The notes under the pieces: model-generated
Database searches by the model: none
What the model saw: the letters and a program-made list of their open reading frames with translations, nothing else
What the model was told of the DNA's origin: nothing
Shown here: positions 36,406-45,526 of the stretch, one piece after another
Numbering within the stretch: position 1 is the first letter of the stretch
Layout: each line of letters starts with the position of its first letter
DNA from: Vreelandella olivaria
Lineage (GTDB): Bacteria; Pseudomonadota; Gammaproteobacteria; Pseudomonadales; Halomonadaceae
Reading direction: 5' to 3'
Length of the DNA stretch: 59,846 bases
NCBI RefSeq assembly: GCF_023507745.1
Contig: NZ_JALPZO010000110.1
Span: forward strand, 1-59,846
Translations under genes and position numbers: made by a program

Positions 36406-38790
36406 TTAGGCAATTGTTTCGCCCGCTAGCATAAACCATGTCTCAAGTACCGCATCGGGATTCAGAGATACCGAATCAATACCCTGCTCCATCAACCACT
36501 TGGCCAAATCCGGATGATCTGAAGGCCCTTGCCCACAGATACCGACGTACTTACTCTGGTCTTTACATGCTTTGATTGCCATCGCGAGCAGCTTTTTGAC
36601 CGCTGCATTCCGCTCATCAAACAAGTGCGCGACAATGCCTGAATCCCGATCCAGCCCCAGCGTCAGCTGCGTTAAATCGTTTGAGCCAATAGAGAACCCG
36701 TCAAAGTACTCCAGGAATTCATCTGCCAGGAGTGCATTGGCAGGCAATTCACACATCATGATGACTTTAAGCCCAGCGGGGTCTTCAGCGCCCCCCCGTT
36801 TCAGGCCGTTAGCCGCAAGCAACTCTACGACCTCACGAGCCTCATCCGTGGTGCGCACAAATGGCACCATGATCTCGACGTTATCAAAACCCATCTCCTC
36901 GCGCACACGCTTTAGCGCCCGACACTCCAGCTCAAAACAGGGACGGAACGCCTCAGAGATATAGCGGGAAGCGCCACGAAAACCGAGCATGGGATTCTCT
37001 TCACCGGGTTCATAAAGCTTACCGCCGATGAGGTTTTCATACTCGTTCGATTTGAAGTCGGAAAGGCGCACAATAACCCGCTGGGGATGAAAAGCGGCGG
37101 CCAGCGTCGAAATGCCTTCCACTAATTTGTCGACATAAAAACTGACAGGGTCATCATAACCAGCCGTGCGCAGGTCGATAACCTGCTGTAAATCCGCTGG
37201 CAATGTTGCATATTCGAGCAGTGCTTTCGGGTGGACACCGATCATACGGTTGATGATGAACTCAAGCCGGGCCAGACCGACCCCCGCATGGGGCAAACCC
37301 GCAAAACCAAAGGCACGGTCTGGGTTACCTACGTTCATCATGATCTTGAAGGGGATTTCCGGCATGGCATCAACACTGGATACCTTGCAGTCAAACGCTA
37401 ACAGCCCTTCGTAGACGTGTCCGGTATCCCCTTCGGCACATGAAACCGTTACATCAGCGCCTTCCTTAAGTTGCGTCGTGGCATCACCACACCCCACCAC
37501 GGCAGGAATACCCAACTCACGGGCAATAATAGCGGCATGACACGTACGACCACCACGGTTGGTGACAATAGCCGAGGCTCGCTTCATGATCGGCTCCCAG
37601 TCCGGGTCCGTCATATCGGTGACCAGCACATCACCTTCTTGTACCTTATCCATTTCATCCGGACTCATGACAATTTTCACTGCCCCCCGCCCAATGCGCT
37701 GGCCAATCGCCCGTCCGGTGATCAGCGTCCGCCCCTTCTCACGGAGGTGGAAGCGCTCTAGTTTACCGCCTTCCTGTTGGGACACTACGGTTTCGGGGCG
37801 CGCCTGAACGATGTAGAGCTTGCCATCATCACCATCAAGCGCCCATTCAATATCCATCGGTCGCTGGTAATGCTGCTCTATGGTCATCGCCTGACGCGCC
37901 AGATCCATAACCTGCTCATCATTAATACAGAACTGGCCACGCGCTTGCAGCGGAACATCCACAGTTTCCACTGACTTACCTGCACTCGCATCCTGGCCAT
38001 AAATCATCTTGATCAATTTTGAGCCAAGCGTGCGGCGCAACACGGCCGGACGGCCTGCCGCCAGGGTAGGCTTGTGGACATAAAACTCATCTGGATTAAC
38101 CGCCCCCTGGACGACGGTTTCGCCCAGCCCCCAGGAGGCAGTCACAAATACGGCATCGCGATAACCCGACTCCGTATCCAGTGTAAACATGACGCCAGAG
38201 GCACCGGTTTCTGAACGCACCATCTTTTGTACACCTGCTGACAGCGCGACGTTTTCGTGGGCATAGCCACGGTGTACACGGTACGAGATAGCACGATCGT
38301 TAAAGAGCGATGCGAACACTTCATGCACCGCATGCTTGATATTGTTAAAACCTTCGATATTCAGGAAGGTTTCCTGCTGTCCAGCAAAGGAGGCATCAGG
38401 TAAGTCTTCTGCGGTTGCCGAACTGCGTACCGCCACTTTCAAATTGGGGTGTTTGCTTTGCAACTGTTCGTAGGCAGAGCGCAATGCATCTTCAAACGCA
38501 GGAGGAAGAGGTGTATCAATGATCCACTGCCGAATCATGCTACCTGCCTCCGCCAGAGCCTTGACGTCATCTACATCCAGGCGTGCCAGGGTGGCGTTAA
38601 TACGGTCGTTAAGACCTTCATGGGAGAGAAATTCACGATATGCATAAGCGGTGGTGGCAAAACCACCGGGTACCGTGACACCCACACCTGACAAGTTGGA
38701 GATCATTTCGCCAAGCGAGGCATTTTTACCACCCACGCGTTCGACATCTGCCATGCCCAACTGATCGAACCACAGAATGTACTCTTCCAC
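36406..38790 (-). CDS. ppsA: Phosphoenolpyruvate synthase
   Basis: PpsA makes PEP from pyruvate and ATP, the gluconeogenic entry point. The 794 residues show the N-terminal ATP-binding domain ([11 protein letters not shown] near 19-29, [18 protein letters not shown] near 122), the phosphohistidine domain with [15 protein letters not shown] (His near 422), and the PEP-binding barrel with the C-terminal [11 protein letters not shown] carrying the catalytic Cys. The GTG start at 38790 has AGGGGG upstream. It is divergent from ppsR, whose product is its regulator. Confidence 0.97.
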   Translation of the reverse strand: MEEYILWFDQLGMADVERVGGKNASLGEMISNLSGVGVTVPGGFATTAYAYREFLSHEGLNDRINATLARLDVDDVKALAEAGSMIRQWIIDTPLPPAFEDALRSAYEQLQSKHPNLKVAVRSSATAEDLPDASFAGQQETFLNIEGFNNIKHAVHEVFASLFNDRAISYRVHRGYAHENVALSAGVQKMVRSETGASGVMFTLDTESGYRDAVFVTASWGLGETVVQGAVNPDEFYVHKPTLAAGRPAVLRRTLGSKLIKMIYGQDASAGKSVETVDVPLQARGQFCINDEQVMDLARQAMTIEQHYQRPMDIEWALDGDDGKLYIVQARPETVVSQQEGGKLERFHLREKGRTLITGRAIGQRIGRGAVKIVMSPDEMDKVQEGDVLVTDMTDPDWEPIMKRASAIVTNRGGRTCHAAIIARELGIPAVVGCGDATTQLKEGADVTVSCAEGDTGHVYEGLLAFDCKVSSVDAMPEIPFKIMMNVGNPDRAFGFAGLPHAGVGLARLEFIINRMIGVHPKALLEYATLPADLQQVIDLRTAGYDDPVSFYVDKLVEGISTLAAAFHPQRVIVRLSDFKSNEYENLIGGKLYEPGEENPMLGFRGASRYISEAFRPCFELECRALKRVREEMGFDNVEIMVPFVRTTDEAREVVELLAANGLKRGGAEDPAGLKVIMMCELPANALLADEFLEYFDGFSIGSNDLTQLTLGLDRDSGIVAHLFDERNAAVKKLLAMAIKACKDQSKYVGICGQGPSDHPDLAKWLMEQGIDSVSLNPDAVLETWFMLAGETIA

Positions 38791-39043
38791 GCAACCCCCT
38801 CGCTCTTAGACAGCTTTGCGACCCGACAGGCCGGGTCTCATTGACCGTGTCACCCTAGCATCGTGGCGGGGTATTCGCCATTGGTCTAATAGCGAAGGGA
38901 GTGGAGGATTTTTACAACAAAGGCGGAATAATGGTGTTTCCTGTAGTTACCGCACCCTGGGCAGAATGAAATGTTAGTCAACCGTTGTGCTCACCTTAAG
39001 CTCCACTCACAATAGATTTTTCCACTCATTGGCGGATTTGGTT
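38791..39043. promoter_or_regulatory. Divergent ppsA-ppsR promoter region
   Basis: The 253 bases separate the two starts. Near ppsA a short stem GACCCG (38820-38825) and CGGGTC (38832-38837) would sit in its 5' leader. No clear sigma-70 box pair stands out for either gene. Confidence 0.35.
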
Positions 39044-39877
39044 ATGAAGCGGACAGCTTTTTTTATCTCCGACGGCACCGGCATCACGGCTGAAAGTCTT
39101 GGGCGCAGCCTGTTGGCCCAGTTCAGCGATGTTGATATCAATATGTTGACCAAGCCCTATATCGACACACTGGAAAAAGCACACGCCTTGGTTGAGATTA
39201 TTGATTCCACCGCCGCCCGTGATGGCCATCGCCCGATCATTATCGACACCATTGTCGATCAACAGATCCGCGATGTGATTCGTCAAGCGGCGGGCTTTAA
39301 AGTGGACATTTTTTCAACGTTTCTAGAGCCTCTGGAGCAGGAACTTGAGACGCACTCCTCCTATAGCGTGGGCAGAACCCACTCTATCGGCAGTGATGAT
39401 GTCTATATGGATCGCATTCACTCCGTACATTTTGCACTGGATAACGATGATGGTGCGCGCACCCACCAGTATGATAAGGCCGATATTATTTTAGTGGGGG
39501 TATCGCGCTGTGGCAAAACCCCCACCTCACTCTATCTCGCTTTGCAGTTTGGCATTCGGGCAGCCAATTACCCGCTAACTGAAGATGACCTTGATGAAGA
39601 TGGCAGTCTAAAACTGCCCAAAGCGCTGGCACCCCATCGCCATAAGCTATTCGGCTTGACCATTGACCCCCGTCGACTGGCAGCTATTCGCAACGAGCGC
39701 CGCCCAAACAGTCGCTACAGCTCGATGGATCAGTGCCTACAGGAAGTGGAGCAGGCAGAGTCGCTATACCGTTCAATGAACATTCCGTTTATTGATACAA
39801 CACGCTTTTCAGTGGAAGAGATATCAACGCGAATGATTGCTGAAACAGGCTTAGCCAGGCGCTTTTCACCGCGCTAA
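39044..39877 (+). CDS. ppsR: PEP synthetase regulatory protein (bifunctional kinase/pyrophosphorylase)
   Basis: PpsR (DUF299 family) phosphorylates PpsA on a threonine next to its catalytic histidine with ADP to switch it off, and reverses this with phosphate. The 277 residues begin [18 protein letters not shown], with the P-loop [15 protein letters not shown] near 152-166. The length fits from ATG 39044. The longer in-frame start at 38987 adds an unconserved stretch. Divergence from ppsA supports the pairing. Confidence 0.94.
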   Translation: MKRTAFFISDGTGITAESLGRSLLAQFSDVDINMLTKPYIDTLEKAHALVEIIDSTAARDGHRPIIIDTIVDQQIRDVIRQAAGFKVDIFSTFLEPLEQELETHSSYSVGRTHSIGSDDVYMDRIHSVHFALDNDDGARTHQYDKADIILVGVSRCGKTPTSLYLALQFGIRAANYPLTEDDLDEDGSLKLPKALAPHRHKLFGLTIDPRRLAAIRNERRPNSRYSSMDQCLQEVEQAESLYRSMNIPFIDTTRFSVEEISTRMIAETGLARRFSPR

Positions 39878-39905
39878 GCCCCGTCAGCAAGCCAACCAGA
39901 AGAAT

Positions 39906-40484
39906 TTACATGCCCTTGGGGGCAAAAATCCCAGGGGCATTCCTCCAGTAGCCTTTGTAATCCATGCCAAAACCAAACACATAGCGATCGGCCACTTCCA
40001 GGCTGCAATAATCAGCCTTCAAACCAGGCACCGCTTTTCTATCGTGCTGTTTATCAACCAGCACCGCAGTAGTAATACTGGCGGCCTGAGCCTCCTCACA
40101 ATAAGCCAGAATAGCGGCCAGGGTAGCCCCTTCATCAAGGATGTCATCCACGATGACCACATGGCGACCAGCCATGGGGATCTCAGGGGAGACACGCCAG
40201 AACAGCTCACCGCCGCGCAGCTCGTTGCGGTAGCGTGTGGCATGCAGATAATCCACTTCGAGAGGAAAGCCAAGACGGGTCAGCAGGTGACCGGTGGTGA
40301 TCAATCCGCCGTTCATCACGCAGTAAAAAACCGGTAGCTTATCGCCCAAATCCTTGGTGATCTCCTCCGCCATGCGATCCAGGGCACGCTCCACCTGTTC
40401 CTGGGAAATCAGGCAATCGGCGTTATCCATCAACTCGCGCATTGAGTCCAGTGACTCCAGCGACTCTTTATCCAGTTTGGACAT
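39906..40484 (-). CDS. hpt: Hypoxanthine-guanine phosphoribosyltransferase
   Basis: This enzyme salvages hypoxanthine and guanine to IMP and GMP with PRPP. The PRPP-binding motif VVIVDDILDEGAT is near residue 102-114, and the N-terminal VFYCVMNGGLI is the loop before it. The 192 residues from ATG 40484 (GGAGTAG upstream) match the proteobacterial enzyme of this branch. The longer frame to 40577 has no ribosome site. It follows nagZ on the same strand with about 50 bases between them. The product of the adenine deaminase encoded at 3229-4221 would be a substrate. Confidence 0.9.
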   Translation of the reverse strand: MSKLDKESLESLDSMRELMDNADCLISQEQVERALDRMAEEITKDLGDKLPVFYCVMNGGLITTGHLLTRLGFPLEVDYLHATRYRNELRGGELFWRVSPEIPMAGRHVVIVDDILDEGATLAAILAYCEEAQAASITTAVLVDKQHDRKAVPGLKADYCSLEVADRYVFGFGMDYKGYWRNAPGIFAPKGM

Positions 40485-40534
40485 TGTGCTACTCCAAAAA
40501 CAGCATGAATATCTGGCATTAAAAAACAGGCGGA

Positions 40535-41545
40535 TCAATTTGCCAGTGCTTCTAACCTGGCATGAGCACGGCGCCATCTACCCAGCGCGGAAAGTGCATC
40601 CACATCAGGCCTGGCGCGACCATATCTCAATCTGGCGGGGCGTTTGCTCTGTAAGCCCTGGCAAGCCTCAACCACCTCCAGTGCAGCAGCTCTGTCGTTA
40701 CAGACCAGTAGCATGTTGCAACCTGCTGTTAAGGCCGCTTGTGCACGTGCTTTTGGTTCACCCGCTTCGTGGGCACCTGCCATGCTCAAGTCATCAGAAA
40801 AAATACAGCCTTTAAAACCCAGCGACTCCCTTAGCATACCCAGCCAACTGGGTGAAAAACCGGCGGGCCGTGCATCAAAGGCGCTGTAAATAACGTGGGC
40901 AGGCATCACGCCGTCCAACTGAGTAGCCAGCCTGGTAAAGGGCAACAGGTCATGCTGCTTAATAAGCTCAAGCGGACGCTCATCCACCGGTAGAGCTACG
41001 TGGGAGTCTGCTGCAACACCACCATGGCCTGGGAAGTGTTTACCAACAGCGGCCATGCCTGCCTCGTGTAAGCCCTGGATAAACATTTCCCCCAACAAAG
41101 CAACGTGTACAGGGTTACTGCTGAAACTACGGTCACCAATAACACTGGAAATGCCGCTTTCTACATCCAACACTGGAGCAAAACTGATATCGAGCCCACA
41201 GGCAGCCATTTCCATACCTAACAACCAACCGGCCTCTTTGGCCAGCGATAAGCCTGCCGTCTGATCGCTCACGAAGACTTCACCAATACGTGCCATCGGC
41301 GGGACGCGGGTTACACCTGCTTTGATACGCTGAACACGCCCGCCTTCCTGGTCGATAGCCAGCAGCAGATCACCGCGAACACGGCGGATGTCACTACACA
41401 GCTGGCGCGTTTGGTAAGCGTCCTCTACGTTACGTCCAAACAGGATGACACCGCCAACAGCGGGTTCCATCAGCAGATGCTTTTCTGCTTTCGTTAACAG
41501 CGGCCCTTCAAGGTCAAGCATGACCGGGCCTATGGGTTGAGTCAT
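40535..41545 (-). CDS. nagZ: Beta-N-acetylglucosaminidase NagZ
   Basis: NagZ removes N-acetylglucosamine from anhydromuropeptides in the cytosol during cell-wall recycling. The glycoside hydrolase family 3 motif KHFPGHGGVAADSH (residues about 168-181) contains the catalytic His-Asp dyad loop, and FSDDLSMAGA carries the nucleophile aspartate. LAIDQEGGRVQRI is also conserved. The 336 residues lack a signal peptide. It lies in the order psrA, YkuD gene, nagZ, hpt on the minus strand, next to lexA. Pseudomonas has a similar nagZ-psrA-lexA order. Confidence 0.95.
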   Translation of the reverse strand: MTQPIGPVMLDLEGPLLTKAEKHLLMEPAVGGVILFGRNVEDAYQTRQLCSDIRRVRGDLLLAIDQEGGRVQRIKAGVTRVPPMARIGEVFVSDQTAGLSLAKEAGWLLGMEMAACGLDISFAPVLDVESGISSVIGDRSFSSNPVHVALLGEMFIQGLHEAGMAAVGKHFPGHGGVAADSHVALPVDERPLELIKQHDLLPFTRLATQLDGVMPAHVIYSAFDARPAGFSPSWLGMLRESLGFKGCIFSDDLSMAGAHEAGEPKARAQAALTAGCNMLLVCNDRAAALEVVEACQGLQSKRPARLRYGRARPDVDALSALGRWRRAHARLEALAN

Positions 41546-41584
41546 TATGATGGATCCAACAAAAGGGGCGACAATTCTAGTCGA

Positions 41585-42148
41585 TCAACAGGGCGTGTCA
41601 AAATTCCCGGCAGGGGCAACATAGGCATCACCTCCATGCAGCCAAACCGGGGTACCGGGTAACGCAAACTGAAAAACCGTAAGCAAATCATGATTGCGCA
41701 AACGAATACAGCCGTGAGAAGCGGCCATACCCATAGGCTGATCAGGCGGGGTGCCATGTATGTATATATAGCGGCGCTGGGAATCAACGTTTCCACCGCG
41801 ATTTTTACCTGTTTCCAAGCCACATAACCAAAGAATACGTGTCAATATCCAGTCACGAGTTGGATAGTCGGCGGCAAGGTCTGTTGAAAACACTTCACTA
41901 GTCCAGCGTCTGCCACGAAACACGGCATTTTCAGGCAGCCCATCACCTATGGCTGCTCGAATGTAGTGCCACCCCTGTGGCGTTTGGCCACTCCCTTCCT
42001 GCTGGCCTACCCCCGCCTCACCGGTAGACACCAGACACTCATGTATCAGTGAACGCCCCTGCCAGCAGAGCAATTGCTGCTTCTGTGTATCAATCTCAAG
42101 CCAGTTACCCTCTGACGGCGGTAGCTCAGCTAGCGTGGGCGTTCGCAT
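41585..42148 (-). CDS. Leaderless YkuD-domain protein (L,D-transpeptidase fold), possible L,D-carboxypeptidase
   Basis: The YkuD catalytic signature is present: YIHGTPPDQPMG and SHGCIRLRNHD (residues about 129-158), with the catalytic His and Cys. At 187 residues it starts directly in the domain (NWLEIDTQKQQLLCW) and has no signal peptide or membrane anchor, so it should stay in the cytosol where classic L,D-transpeptidases do not work. Its neighbour nagZ recycles muropeptides in the cytosol. Cytosolic YkuD proteins known in other gammaproteobacteria (ElsL/LdcV type) trim tetrapeptide stems. That function is my inference. The start overlaps psrA by 23 bases. Confidence 0.85.
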   Translation of the reverse strand: MRTPTLAELPPSEGNWLEIDTQKQQLLCWQGRSLIHECLVSTGEAGVGQQEGSGQTPQGWHYIRAAIGDGLPENAVFRGRRWTSEVFSTDLAADYPTRDWILTRILWLCGLETGKNRGGNVDSQRRYIYIHGTPPDQPMGMAASHGCIRLRNHDLLTVFQFALPGTPVWLHGGDAYVAPAGNFDTPC

Positions 42149-42803
42149 AATGTCCTTCCTCCTGGAGGAGAGGCAGCGGTGCGTGCATGGCAGCGACGAC
42201 TACGGGTCGCAAACGTCTTACCAAATCCTTAACTGTCACCTGCTCGTTGTAATCCTTGGCTGCAATATCACGCAAGGCATCAAGACCTGACAAGGTAAAG
42301 ATCACAGTACCTAGCATAAAGTGTAGCCGCCAAAAGCGCTCGGCATCCGGCAAGTGGGGAGTTGCCTGACGAACCAGTTCGGTAAACCGGGTAAACACAT
42401 CGCCGTACTGCTGCTGAATATAGCGCCGCAAGTGGCCTTGAGCCTGGCTGTACGCCAACCCCAGCAGACGCATAAACACTTTTAAGCTGTTGCGCTCAGC
42501 AGGAACCGCCAGCACGGTGGACGCCATGGTTTCCAATAGCACTTCAAGCGGGATCACTCCTCCTGCATAACGTGCCTCCAACTCATCAAGCGCCGTGTGA
42601 AAGCGCTGTGAGAAAGGGTCTAGATAGCGGGCAAACACTGCCTGGATCAGGGCTTTTTTAGAACCAAAGTGGTAATTCACTGCCGCTAAATTAACCCGCG
42701 CTTTGCTGGTGATATTGCGCAGCGAGGTTTCAGCAAACCCACGTTCTGCAAATAGCACCTCTGCGGTATCTAAAATACGCGTTACCGTATCCGACTGGGC
42801 CAT
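42126..42803 (-). CDS. psrA: PsrA-type TetR-family transcriptional regulator
   Basis: The N-terminal 60 residues are a TetR helix-turn-helix: ILDTAEVLFAERGFAETSLR then VNLAAVNYHFGSKKALIQAVF. The C-terminal part has LKVFMRLLGLAYSQAQGHLR and FWRLHFMLGTVIFTLSGL. Sequence style and position beside lexA and nagZ match Pseudomonas PsrA, which senses long-chain fatty acids and controls beta-oxidation and rpoS. The 225-residue length fits. A PsrA-like box (AAAC-N4-GTTT) lies 15 bases upstream of the start, which suggests autoregulation. Symbol by context and recalled similarity. Confidence 0.9.
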   Translation of the reverse strand: MAQSDTVTRILDTAEVLFAERGFAETSLRNITSKARVNLAAVNYHFGSKKALIQAVFARYLDPFSQRFHTALDELEARYAGGVIPLEVLLETMASTVLAVPAERNSLKVFMRLLGLAYSQAQGHLRRYIQQQYGDVFTRFTELVRQATPHLPDAERFWRLHFMLGTVIFTLSGLDALRDIAAKDYNEQVTVKDLVRRLRPVVVAAMHAPLPLLQEEGHYANAHAS

Positions 42804-42817
42804 AGCGCCCTCCAGGA

Positions 42818-42829
42818 AAACAAGTGTTT
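42818..42829. promoter_or_regulatory. Candidate PsrA operator
   Basis: AAAC-AAGT-GTTT matches the core of the PsrA binding motif as I recall it from Pseudomonas (AAAC, a short spacer, GTTT). It lies 15 bases upstream of the psrA start codon, where binding would repress its own expression. Confidence 0.5.
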
Positions 42830-42890
42830 AAAACATGAGCAAAATACTATGCCATAACCCCATCAGTCTCAATCCTTTAATATGTGTTTG

Positions 42891-42916
42891 ATAGAGAGCC
42901 GACAGTCTCTATTTTT
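42891..42916. repeat. Inverted repeat in the psrA-lexA region
   Basis: ATAGAGA (42891-42897) and TCTCTAT (42906-42912) form a seven-base stem with an eight-base loop, followed by a T run on the plus strand. It lies between divergent promoters. It could stop transcription reading toward lexA or act as a regulator site. Confidence 0.35.
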
Positions 42917-43005
42917 AAGCAATTCAAACGCTCATACAGAATTTATTGCAAAATGAATAGCAGAACATCAACATTTGGACTAACCATGTACTGGACAGAG
43001 AAACA

Positions 43006-43025
43006 TACTGTATACTTAAACACAT
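43006..43025 (+). promoter_or_regulatory. LexA (SOS) box upstream of lexA
   Basis: TACTGTATACTTAAACACAT contains CTGT-N8-ACAC (43008-43023), one base from the gammaproteobacterial CTGT-N8-ACAG consensus with the usual AT-rich centre. It overlaps a -10-like TATACT (43011-43016) 63 bases before the lexA start, so LexA would block its own promoter. Confidence 0.75.
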
Positions 43026-43078
43026 ACTGATTAACTGGCACGTGTAGCTACTGTCTTTTCTTTATTTTGGAGTTTGGT

Positions 43079-43762
43079 ATGTCGCGTCCACTCACAGCAC
43101 GTCAGCAGCACGTCTTTGACTTTATCGTTAAAACCATGGGTGAATTTGGCTACCCGCCCACCCGCGCTGAAATCGCCAAAGCGCTTGGTTTCCGCTCACC
43201 CAATGCCGCCGAAGAGCATTTACGGGCGCTGGAACGGAAAGGGGCCATTCGTATTATCCGCAATACCTCACGCGGCATTCGTCTGCCTAACCAGGATATT
43301 CAGGAGGTCAGCGAGGCATCTTCACTCCCCCTTTCCACCGCTACCGCTGTGGAAACACTCCCCAACGGCTTACCGGTGATTGGTGAAGTAGCAGCGGGAA
43401 GCCCTATTCTGGCAGCCGAACATATTGATCGTTACTGCCCACTGCCAGCGGAATACTTCACCCCCAAAGCAGACTACCTGCTCAGAGTGCGCGGGCTTTC
43501 CATGAAAGACGTGGGCATTTTGGAAGGCGACCTGCTCGCTGTACACCGCACAGACCGAGTGCGTGATGGCCAGATCGTGGTTGCCCGACTGGAAGATGAA
43601 GTCACTGTCAAACGCTTTAAGCGCCAGGGGCATCAAGTGACGCTACTGGCCGAAAACGCAGATTTTGCCCCCATCGAGATTGATCTGCGCACTCAGCAGT
43701 TGGACATCGAAGGGGTAGGCGTTGGGGTTATTCGCGGTGGCAATGGGCAGGCATTAAGCTAA
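43079..43762 (+). CDS. lexA: SOS repressor LexA
   Basis: LexA represses DNA-damage genes and cleaves itself when RecA filaments form. Residues 1-70 are the winged helix ([38 protein letters not shown]). The self-cleavage bond is Ala106-Gly107 in GEVAAGSP, with catalytic Ser141 (GLSMKDVGI) and Lys178 (DEVTVKRF). The 227 residues exceed E. coli LexA by about 25, mostly in the linker around residues 75-98. ATG 43079 has GGAG upstream. It is preceded by a SOS box and divergent from psrA. Confidence 0.97.
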   Translation: MSRPLTARQQHVFDFIVKTMGEFGYPPTRAEIAKALGFRSPNAAEEHLRALERKGAIRIIRNTSRGIRLPNQDIQEVSEASSLPLSTATAVETLPNGLPVIGEVAAGSPILAAEHIDRYCPLPAEYFTPKADYLLRVRGLSMKDVGILEGDLLAVHRTDRVRDGQIVVARLEDEVTVKRFKRQGHQVTLLAENADFAPIEIDLRTQQLDIEGVGVGVIRGGNGQALS

Positions 43763-43779
43763 CATGCCTTGCTCCCCCT

Positions 43780-44451
43780 CTATTGGGAATCGATATAGCG
43801 GTGGTCATTGAACGTGGCCACCCAATTAGGGTGATACACCAGCAGGATACTTAATAGCATACCGGTAATAAACGCCTCAGATGGCATCAATAACGGAAGG
43901 AAGCGGGCATATTCCTGGGCCAAATAGATCGCTTCAGGGTCAGTGCCCGCCGTGACGATTAATAGAACTGCCGTTAACCCGCCTCCCAATGTCGCTAACG
44001 CAGCACCAAAAAAGCCACAGACGAACAAAAACACCATCAGGTTATCCGGCAGACGCCGATCCACCACCCGCCATACGATGCCAATAACCACTGCAGGCAC
44101 AATACCTGTGACAACGATATTGGCACCTAGCAAAGCCCAATTATTACGTCCAATAAGCACCATGGCGACATTGATCATGACATTGCTCATCAGCGCCAGA
44201 GGTGCTTTAAATACCAGTGCCATTAATACGGTAAACACAAGATGCAAGGTCAGCCAATCCACTGCCTGGGCACGTAACTGCCACATCAACACAACAGCCA
44301 GTGTCGCGGCCAACCAGCGATGCTGAAGCGCCACATCATTAACAAGCATTTGCCAGGGGCGTAGCCATATCACCCACACAATCACGCCTAGTGATACCAG
44401 CCAGGTAAGCACCAGCGCCCAAGGTGCAAGAACACTTTGCGCAAATGACAT
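43780..44451 (-). CDS. CbiM-like integral membrane protein (energy-coupling factor transporter permease family)
   Basis: This 223-residue protein has about six membrane helices. The segment MPSEAFITGMLLSILLVYHPNW near the C-terminus (residues about 190-211) and NVMINVAMVLIGRN resemble the CbiM S-component fold used for cobalt or nickel import. No ATPase or CbiQ gene is next to it, so a metal-uptake role is unsupported here. It may be one of the stand-alone CbiM-like proteins of Pseudomonas and relatives. The stop is 17 bases from the lexA stop (convergent). Confidence 0.65.
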   Translation of the reverse strand: MSFAQSVLAPWALVLTWLVSLGVIVWVIWLRPWQMLVNDVALQHRWLAATLAVVLMWQLRAQAVDWLTLHLVFTVLMALVFKAPLALMSNVMINVAMVLIGRNNWALLGANIVVTGIVPAVVIGIVWRVVDRRLPDNLMVFLFVCGFFGAALATLGGGLTAVLLIVTAGTDPEAIYLAQEYARFLPLLMPSEAFITGMLLSILLVYHPNWVATFNDHRYIDSQ

Positions 44452-44479
44452 GGCAGCCCCCTGAGGGTTCTAGAAATGG

Positions 44480-45334
44480 TTAACTGAATACAACGGTCTT
44501 GTTGCCGTGGACCAGGACACGGTCTTCAAGATGCCAGCGCAAGCCCCTTGCCAGCACTGCTTTTTCAACATCGCGACCGAATCGCACCAGGTCAGTAGGC
44601 GTATGGCAATGGCTCACACGATGGATATCCTGCTCAATAATAGGCCCGGCATCCAGCTCTTCAGTCACGTAATGACAGGTTGCACCGATTAACTTCACCC
44701 CACGCTCGTATGCCTGATGGTATGGTTTGGCGCCAGCGAAGGAAGGCAAAAAGCTGTGGTGTATATTAATAACACGTCCCGCATAACGCTCGCATAAGGC
44801 AGGTGGCAATATCTGCATATAACGAGCCAGTACAATGCAGTCAGCACGGGCGCTATCAATCTGCGCCTGAACTTTTTCGAAGGAGACCTGCTTATTGTCT
44901 GGATCGACCGGTACGTGGTGATAAGGGATACCATACCATTCAGCAAGTGAACGCATATCCTCATGATTGGAAATGACCCCCACGATATCGCAGTCAAGTT
45001 CACCTGCCTGCCAGCGATACAGTAAATCCACCAGACAATGGGATTCCCGTGACACCATCAACACCACGCGGCGTCTCTTTTGGGTATCCATGAGCGACCA
45101 TTGCATTTGAAATTCTTCTGCAACAGGTTCAAAAGCCGCCCGCAATGCTTCAGCAGACATTCCCAGGGAGTCCGCTAAAATTTCGTAACGCATAAAAAAC
45201 CGGCCCGTCTCCAGGTCGGAATGCTGGCTGGCTTCGGTGATCGAACCGCCCTGCTGAGCAATAAAACTGGACACACGCGCCACGATACCCACTTGATCCG
45301 GGCAGGAAACAACTAAACGATAGTAATGCGACAT
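44480..45334 (-). CDS. purU: Formyltetrahydrofolate deformylase PurU
   Basis: PurU hydrolyses 10-formyltetrahydrofolate to formate and tetrahydrofolate, balancing one-carbon pools and feeding formate to purine synthesis. The 284 residues have an N-terminal ACT domain (YRLVVSCPDQVGIVARVSSF) for methionine/glycine sensing. A formyltransferase domain follows with INIHHSFLPSFAGAKPYHQA and ATCHYVTEELDAGPIIEQD, which hold the catalytic Asn, His and Asp. ATG 45334 has a modest AAGAG upstream. Confidence 0.94.
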   Translation of the reverse strand: MSHYYRLVVSCPDQVGIVARVSSFIAQQGGSITEASQHSDLETGRFFMRYEILADSLGMSAEALRAAFEPVAEEFQMQWSLMDTQKRRRVVLMVSRESHCLVDLLYRWQAGELDCDIVGVISNHEDMRSLAEWYGIPYHHVPVDPDNKQVSFEKVQAQIDSARADCIVLARYMQILPPALCERYAGRVINIHHSFLPSFAGAKPYHQAYERGVKLIGATCHYVTEELDAGPIIEQDIHRVSHCHTPTDLVRFGRDVEKAVLARGLRWHLEDRVLVHGNKTVVFS

Positions 45335-45436
45335 GGTAGACACTCTTAACCTATTTCAATGGCACGCTTGTTCCCCCCCTTGCCAGTGCAGGGGGTAACG
45401 CAACAGACCCGCTAGTGTACCGGAAGGCGTACGGGT

Positions 45437-45466
45437 AATCATCGGGGATGAGTTGCCCCGGTGATT
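45437..45466. repeat. Hairpin upstream of the RNase J gene
   Basis: AATCA-T-CGGGG (45437-45447) pairs with CCCCG-G-TGATT (45456-45466), giving an 11-pair stem with one G-U wobble and an eight-base loop. It lies about 60 bases before the start codon, between the divergent purU and RNase J genes. Confidence 0.4.
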
Positions 45467-45526
45467 GTTAGCCGCCCCCGCCTTCCCGTATAGTTAAGGC
45501 CTTACTTTTTAGGCTTTTCATGACTA

